A DNA stretch of 64,000 nucleotides from Petaurus breviceps papuanus (Eukaryota > Chordata > Mammalia > Diprotodontia > Petauridae), in assembly GCA_028583685.1 (NCBI GenBank), contig JAMXIF010001195.1, forward strand, positions 11,482,604 through 11,546,603, in the 5' to 3' direction. Positions 59,156-64,000 of the stretch are shown here, one piece after another. How positions within the stretch are numbered: the first letter of the stretch is position 1; each line of letters begins with the position of its first letter. The notes beneath the pieces were generated by a model. The model did no database searches and was not told the origin of the DNA. It worked only from the letters and a program-made list of their open reading frames with translations. Made by a program: the position numbers and the translations under genes.

Positions 59156-61918
59156 GGGGCAGAGTCAAGATGGCAGAGTAGAAGCAGGACCTCTCCTCTA
59201 GCTTCCACCTTCCACAAACCATATAAAAAGGGGACTCTAAAAAAGCTTTGGAGCTGCAGAACCCACAAAATAACACAGAGACGCTAACCTCCAGCTGAGG
59301 ACAGCCCGGCAGGCCAGCAGGAATCGGCCAGAATAGGCAGGAGCCGAGCTCAACCCCATGCCAAGGCATTAGCCACAGGACAGGCTAACCAGCCACCGGC
59401 CATAGTCCAGACCAGCAGCAGCTGTGACCCTTCACAAATTTATTAACACATAGATGTGAAGGACAAAGTGAGAGGTCAGTGCAGTGTGGACTTTGGGACA
59501 CAGTAAGTGGGAGTGTGTGGCTTTGGCCCCCGGGGCAAGAAGGCACTGAGATGCCAGCACAGCCAGCTCCACGTGGCAGCTTCAGCTCCTGGCCTACAGA
59601 GTGGAGGGAGACCAAGCACCAGTCCAAGGTGTAATCACTGTTGCTTTAACCTGCTTGGATCTGGATTGCAGTCTCGGGTGGAGGTCGTGGGGTGTATGTC
59701 CAGCTTGCCAGAGCATGTGGAGGCTTCAGAGAGGGCACCGATCTAATACCTCCAGCAACTGAGAAAACCCTAGCATTTGGGATGAAAGCCCCCCTGTCTG
59801 ATGGCAGAGTCCCACTGTGACAAAAAGCCCAGGGGTCAAGTGACTGAGGGGCGACATGACCAGGCAAAGGAAACAAAGCAAACAGAAGATTCCAACATTA
59901 CACTCCTATTTTGGGAACAAAAAGGAGCAAAGCATGGAACAGGAGGAAGACAGTGAAGTCAGAACTCCTGCACCAAAAGCTTCAAAGGAAAATACAAGCT
60001 GGTTACATGTCAAAGAGGACCTAAAGAAGGAGATAAGAGAAGTGGAGGAAAAATTGGGAAGAGAAATGAGAATGATGCAAGAAAATTACAAAATGAGAGT
60101 CAATAGCCTGACTGAGGAAAATCACACCTTAAAAAACAGACTAACTCAAATGGCAAAAGAGGCTCAAAAAGGCAATGAGGAGAAGAATGCCTTAAAAAGC
60201 CGAATTTGCCAGGGGGAGAAAGAATCCCAAAAGCTCAATGAGGAGAATCATTGCTTCAGAATTAGATTGGAGCAAATGGAAGCTAATGACTTTATGAGAA
60301 ATCAAGATGCTGTTAAACAGATCCAAACAAATGAAAGAATAGAAGGCAATGTGAAATATCTCATGGGAAAAACCAATGATGTGGAAAATAGATCCAGGAG
60401 AGAGAATTTAAAAATTATCAGATTACCTGAAAGCCATGATCAAAGTAAGAATCTAGATATCATCCTCCAGGAAATTCTCAAAGAAAACTGCCCTGATGTT
60501 TTAGTACCAGAGGGCAAAATAGAGGTTGAAAGAATACACCGATCACCTCTTTAAAAAGATCCCAAAAAGAAAAGTCCAAGGAATATTATAGCCAGGTTCC
60601 AGAATTCCCAGATTAAGGAGAGAATATTACAAGAAGCCAGGAAGAAATAATTTGAATATTGTGTAAACACAATCAGGATAACCCAGTATCTGGCAGTTTC
60701 TACATTGAGGGATTGAAGGGCTTGGAATATGACATTCCAGAGGTCAAAGGAGCTGGGATTAAGACCAAGAGTCACTTACCCTGCCAAACTGAGCATCATG
60801 TTTCAGGGGAAAATATGGTCATTCAGTGGTATAGAGGACTTTCAAACATACTTGCTGTAAAAACCAGAGTTGAATAGAAAATTTGACATTCAGATACAAG
60901 AAGCAAGAGAAGTATGAGAAGGTAAACAGGGAAAAGAAATTATAAGGAACTTATCAAAGTTTAACTATTAACATTCCTACATGGAAAAGCAATAATTGTA
61001 ACTTATGAAACTTTTCTCAATAGTTGAAGGGAATAGAAATATATCTGTGTCTATCTATGAGGGTATATGGGCATATGAATACATATGTGAATATGTGTAT
61101 ATATGTTTACAGGTATACATAGATATAGGGCACAGGACCAATTTAACAGGAAGGGATGATAATTAAAAGGTGAAAATAAGAGGTGAGAGAGAGGAATATA
61201 ATGAGAGGAGATGGGAGAGACAGAATGGGGTAAACTATTTCCCATAGAAGAGGCAAGGGAAAATGGTTACAATGGAGGGGAAGAATAGGAAGGCAAAAGG
61301 GAATGGGTCAACCTTATTCGCATTGAATTTGGCTTGAGGAGGGAATGAAATACACACTAAATAGGGTATTTCACCTTCCAGGAGAGTAGGGGGGGGAAGG
61401 GGATGAAAGGGGAGATGATCAATGGAGGGCAGGCTGGGGGGGAGGTAAGTTGGAATCACCCACGTTTGGAAAGGTAGAGAATAGAACAAGTGGGAGGTGG
61501 GATAGGAGGGAGGGAAATATAGTCAGTCTTTTACAATATATATACTATATTATTGTTTTTCATTAGCCACACATGTACAATCTATACTGAACTGCTTATC
61601 TTCCCAATAAGGGTGACTGACAATGGAGGAAGATAATAAATTTGGAATTCAAAGTTTTAAAATCCAATATTCAAATATATACTATTTTACATATAATTGG
61701 GAAATAAGATATACAGGCACTGGGGCATAGAGATCCACTGGAGAAGTCGAAAGGGGTATGGGAGAAAATATGGGAGAGAGCAGATTGGAGGAGGGGATTT
61801 CCTGTGGGACTGCTATTTTGGGGTCATGGGTAGGGGAAAAATGGGGAGAAAATTTGTAACTCAAAACATGGTGGAAATGAATGATGTAAGTCAGAAGTTA
61901 ATAAAGCATTTGAAAAAA
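59156..61918 (+). mobile_element. HAL1 (half-L1), full-length copy
   Basis: It opens GGGGCAGAGTCAAGATGGCAG, the L1-type 5' UTR start. ORF1 runs at 59856-60917, then a 3' UTR with a purine-rich patch near 61380-61500 and the HAL1 tail (CACTGGGGCATAGAGATCCA to AGTTAATAAAGCATTTG), and an A run. No ORF2 sequence is present. Near-perfect 15-bp target duplications flank it: AGAAATCAACGAAAG at 59141-59155 and AGAAATCAAAGAAAG at 61919-61933. HAL1 elements are known as ORF1-only L1 relatives that rely on L1 for reverse transcription. Confidence 0.9.
59856..60917 (+). pseudogene. HAL1 ORF1p-like frame with four in-frame stops
   Basis: One frame runs 353 codons from ATG 59856 to TGA 60915-60917 with in-frame stops at 60552-60554, 60648-60650, 60714-60716 and 60858-60860, and no frameshift. 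Residues 1-50 are basic and polar. A heptad-rich coiled coil follows (KEDLKKEIREVEEKLGREMR, with further E/K/L heptads to about residue 150), then an RRM-like domain (NRSRRENLKIIRLPE, then EGKIEVERIHRSP) and the C-terminal domain (KELGLRPRVTYPAKLSIMFQ, DFQTYLL). This is the L1 ORF1p layout, a trimeric nucleic-acid chaperone. The sites correspond to CAA, GAA or CGA-type codons elsewhere. The first stop cuts off the C-terminal domain, so no full ORF1p is made. Confidence 0.85.
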
Positions 61919-62469
61919 AGAAATCAAAGAAAGAGGAAAAAAGTCTTTTAGTTGCAGGCAATATTTATAACAGTTCATTTTGTGGTAATGAAATCTAGAA
62001 ATTAAAAGGAAGTGCAACAATTGAGGAATGACTGAATAAGTTGTGGAATATGAATGTGTATTGCTACAAGAAATGAGGAAATAGATGGTTTCTTTAGTAA
62101 AGACTTACATGATGAAGAGTGAAACAGGCAGAATAGAAAGAATAGTTTATATTGCAGCATCAATATTATAAAAAAGTAGTAGTAAATAAGCAAAAACAGA
62201 ACATTTTATACAACAGCAACACTGCAAAAACAAATAACTTTAAAAACTCTAAGAAATATGTTCAATTCAATGATCATACGTGATTCTAGAGCACCAATAA
62301 TGTATCATTCATTATAGTGATATGTTAGATGCATAGTGTAAAATGAGATCTATGTATCTTTTGCATACAAAAATTGAAGGAATGTGATTTCCTTGAGTAT
62401 TAATATTTGTTAGAAGAATTTTGTAACAGGTTATGAGGAAAAGAAAAAAATAGTTTTCTGTGAATTTAA

Positions 62470-62635
62470 AAAAAGAGATGTATCGGTGTACTACAGATGT
62501 GAAATATTTCAAGCACTTTCAGATGAAGCCTTAGTGTTATTAGTTTTACTTAAATGCTTTAATTTGCTATAAGAAAATCCTCAAGAACAAGAAATAATCT
62601 TTCAATATTTGTAATGTAAAAACAAAACACAGCAA
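62470..62635. other. Unassigned stretch
   Basis: No gene or confident repeat is seen. Confidence 0.35.
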
Positions 62636-62639
62636 TAAT

Positions 62640-62845
62640 TATTAATGATCCAAAGGAAAGGGTAGATTTAAAGTCATAGGGAATATGTTAGAATTCTGTT
62701 TCTATCATTTCACACATATGTGTCCTTGGAAAAATGCACTTAACCACTTTGGATTTCAGTCTCCTCATTTGTAAAATGAGAGAATTGGACTGGGTTATCT
62801 CTAAGTTTCTTTCCCGTTTGAAATTTGTGATCCTATGGCCAAAGT
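62640..62845 (+). mobile_element. MIR-type SINE
   Basis: Plus MIR: GTCCTTGGAAAAATGCACTT, TCAGTCTCCTCATTTGTAAA, AATTGGACTGGGTTATCTCT. Confidence 0.75.
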
Positions 62846-62939
62846 GTAATGGAAATAGGAATTTGAAGATCTTCCCTGCCCCCTGATAGGCAGAATAAAA
62901 ACACATGGAGCCTGTGCTGTGGTGGGAGGAGTTTGTTAA

Positions 62940-63068
62940 TTGGGTAGAATCATCTCCATTTTCTAGATGAAGAAACTTAGGGGAGAAAGAGATTAAGTGG
63001 CTTCCCCAAGGTCACACAAATAGTAACTATCTGGGGCTGGGAACTCAAGATTTCCTGACATTTGTAGT
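62940..63068 (-). mobile_element. MIR-type SINE fragment
   Basis: Antisense MIR: CATTTTCTAGATGAAGAAAC, GTGGCTTCCCCAAGGTCACA. Confidence 0.7.
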
Positions 63069-63069
63069 G

Positions 63070-64000
63070 TAATGCCAAGGAAAGGCAACTTCCCAAGGTT
63101 CAGAATACCAGCATAGGTTCTCTCCATTTTATTCAGTGACAAATCAAGAACAGAGAAGATCAAAGTGTGACATAATTAAAAATACAGCATTTACTAAGTG
63201 TGATTAAATAATCTCCAAGTACTACCCCACCCCAGGACCTTACATTCATTCAATCAATTACAAAGTCCCTGTTCTAAATACTACTCCACCCCTAGGCTGT
63301 ACCTTCATTTAGTCTATCACAAAACCCCTCTTCTCAAGTGGAGATTAGTTTCCAAACATAAGTAAAGTACATTCATTTGTTCAACCATAGAACACAAAAA
63401 GGTCAAAAGTTCCGCACCCCTGAATCACAATTGAATCTACCCCAGAGTTACATCAAGTTTAAACACAGCATTTAATACCCAAATGGAGGTCTTTTCTTCA
63501 TCTTGACATGAGGCAAGTTCTCAGCAATCTTAGTTCCTGGGGAGACAAGGCTTAGCAAGGCCACAAGATACATTGCCAGTCTCTTCATTAATTCATCCTC
63601 TATCTGCAGAACAGTCCTAGAACCCCTGAAAACATTAGCAAAACCCTCTCCCAGGATTTCTGTAAACATACAACAAGAAAATCCTTCTTCAGGGCTTCTG
63701 AACCAACAGAAAGGTTCCCAGACCCCTGCAACAACAGCACTGCCCTTCACCAGTGGACAGTATTCACTCTCTGTCTGCAGGACAGTCTCAGGAGCTCTGA
63801 ACCAACAGAAAGGTTCCCGGACCCCTGCAACAACAGCACTGTCCTTCACCAGTGGACAGTATTCACTCTGTCTGCAGGACAGTCTCAGGAGCTCTTAGCC
63901 AACAGCCAGGTTCTAGGACTTCTTCAACAGGACTGTGTTTCACCAGTGGACAAATCTGGCAAAACAACATCAAAACAGACAGACAAAGTACCAGCAAAAC
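63070..64000 (-). repeat. LTR-like interspersed repeat, copy 2, with tandem units
   Basis: On the minus strand it shares the block order of the repeat at 4430-5525: a GAAGGATTTTCTTGTTGTAT block, a CCTAGGGGTGGAG block, ATGCTGTATTTTTAAT and TTGTCACTGAATAAA. Between 63700 and about 63990 (plus coordinates) is a tandem of near-identical units starting GAACCAACAGAAAGGTTCCC at 63700 and 63799, period 99 bp, with a more diverged third unit near 63896. A partial relative is near 63607. The repeat is cut by the window edge. The minus open frame at 63849-63472 lies across the tandem and looks incidental. Confidence 0.5.

Larger units (their letters stand above)
58500..62460 (+). mobile_element. L1 fragment (ORF2 C-terminus and 3' UTR), interrupted by HAL1
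   Basis: The left part (58500-59155) has decayed L1 ORF2 words: GAAGCTGATCAGAGAAGGTA, ATGATCTTGATTACATAAAA, TTTATAAATGGTCTAAGGAT, AACAATTTGGAATTATACCC. The right part (61934-62460) resumes with ATATTTATAACAGTTCATTT, GGAATGACTGAATAAGTTGTGG, ATGAGATCTATGTATC and further 3' UTR words. The two fit either side of the HAL1 target duplication, so this is one L1 cut by a younger HAL1. Confidence 0.8.

Noticed and set aside
63472-63849. 125-codon minus frame with internal repetition
   Set aside because: It lies across tandem units of an LTR-like repeat and has no recognised domain or splice context; the repetition of VREPFCWFR/VWEPFCWFR simply mirrors the DNA repeat.
63600-63990. Possible CRISPR-like array
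   Set aside because: Units of 99 bp are contiguous tandem copies without unique spacers, and the DNA is from a vertebrate.

Overview
This window is vertebrate nuclear DNA, most likely from an Australian marsupial. The evidence is the repeat content: many copies of a short tRNA-derived SINE that begins with a GGGCAGCTAGGTGGCACAG-type head and ends in TTAACCCCAATTGCC (WSINE-like), the longer MAR1-type SINE, marsupial L1 and its ORF1-only relative HAL1, and abundant old L2, MIR, CR1/L3 and RTE remnants. The species call is inference from repeats. Two N runs are assembly gaps (3965-3974 and 22537-22936).

The only host protein-coding gene I can support lies on the minus strand from 55594 down to 32717. 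It is the C-terminal seven exons of an arylsulfatase, closest to ARSF in the steryl-sulfatase/ARSD/ARSL/ARSF/ARSH group. All seven exons are open, have consensus splice sites and fit in phase, giving 492 residues and a TAA stop. The first roughly 100 residues (signal peptide and the Cys that becomes formylglycine) were not found and should lie beyond position 64000.

Layout: 1-3383, a broken endogenous retrovirus mosaic on the plus strand. 4430-5525, an LTR-like repeat whose second copy closes the window at 63070-64000 on the minus strand. 5800-8700, L1 remnants with a nested SINE. 10080-11215, a CR1/L3 remnant with a nested MAR1 SINE. 12905-13130, a HAL1 tail. 16370-17150, an RTE-type LINE split by a SINE. 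18900-19450, an L2 remnant. 21615-24390, a 5'-truncated L1 (ORF1 end plus the start of ORF2) with SINEs and a gap. 26930-29350, a long L2. 32717-55594, the arylsulfatase gene, whose introns hold a HAL1 copy (36429-39257), an L2 split by a solo LTR (41090-42840), a second solo LTR (44166-44580), an RTE fragment and many SINEs. 58500-62460, an L1 fragment interrupted by a second HAL1 (59156-61918).

No operon, RNA gene, CRISPR array or intact mobile system was seen. The points most worth a second look are the HAL1 copies (one nested in L1 with a 15-bp target duplication), the LTR-like family shared by the two ends of the window, the two tandem retroviral 3' ends in the first 3.4 kb, and the marsupial ARSF-like gene.
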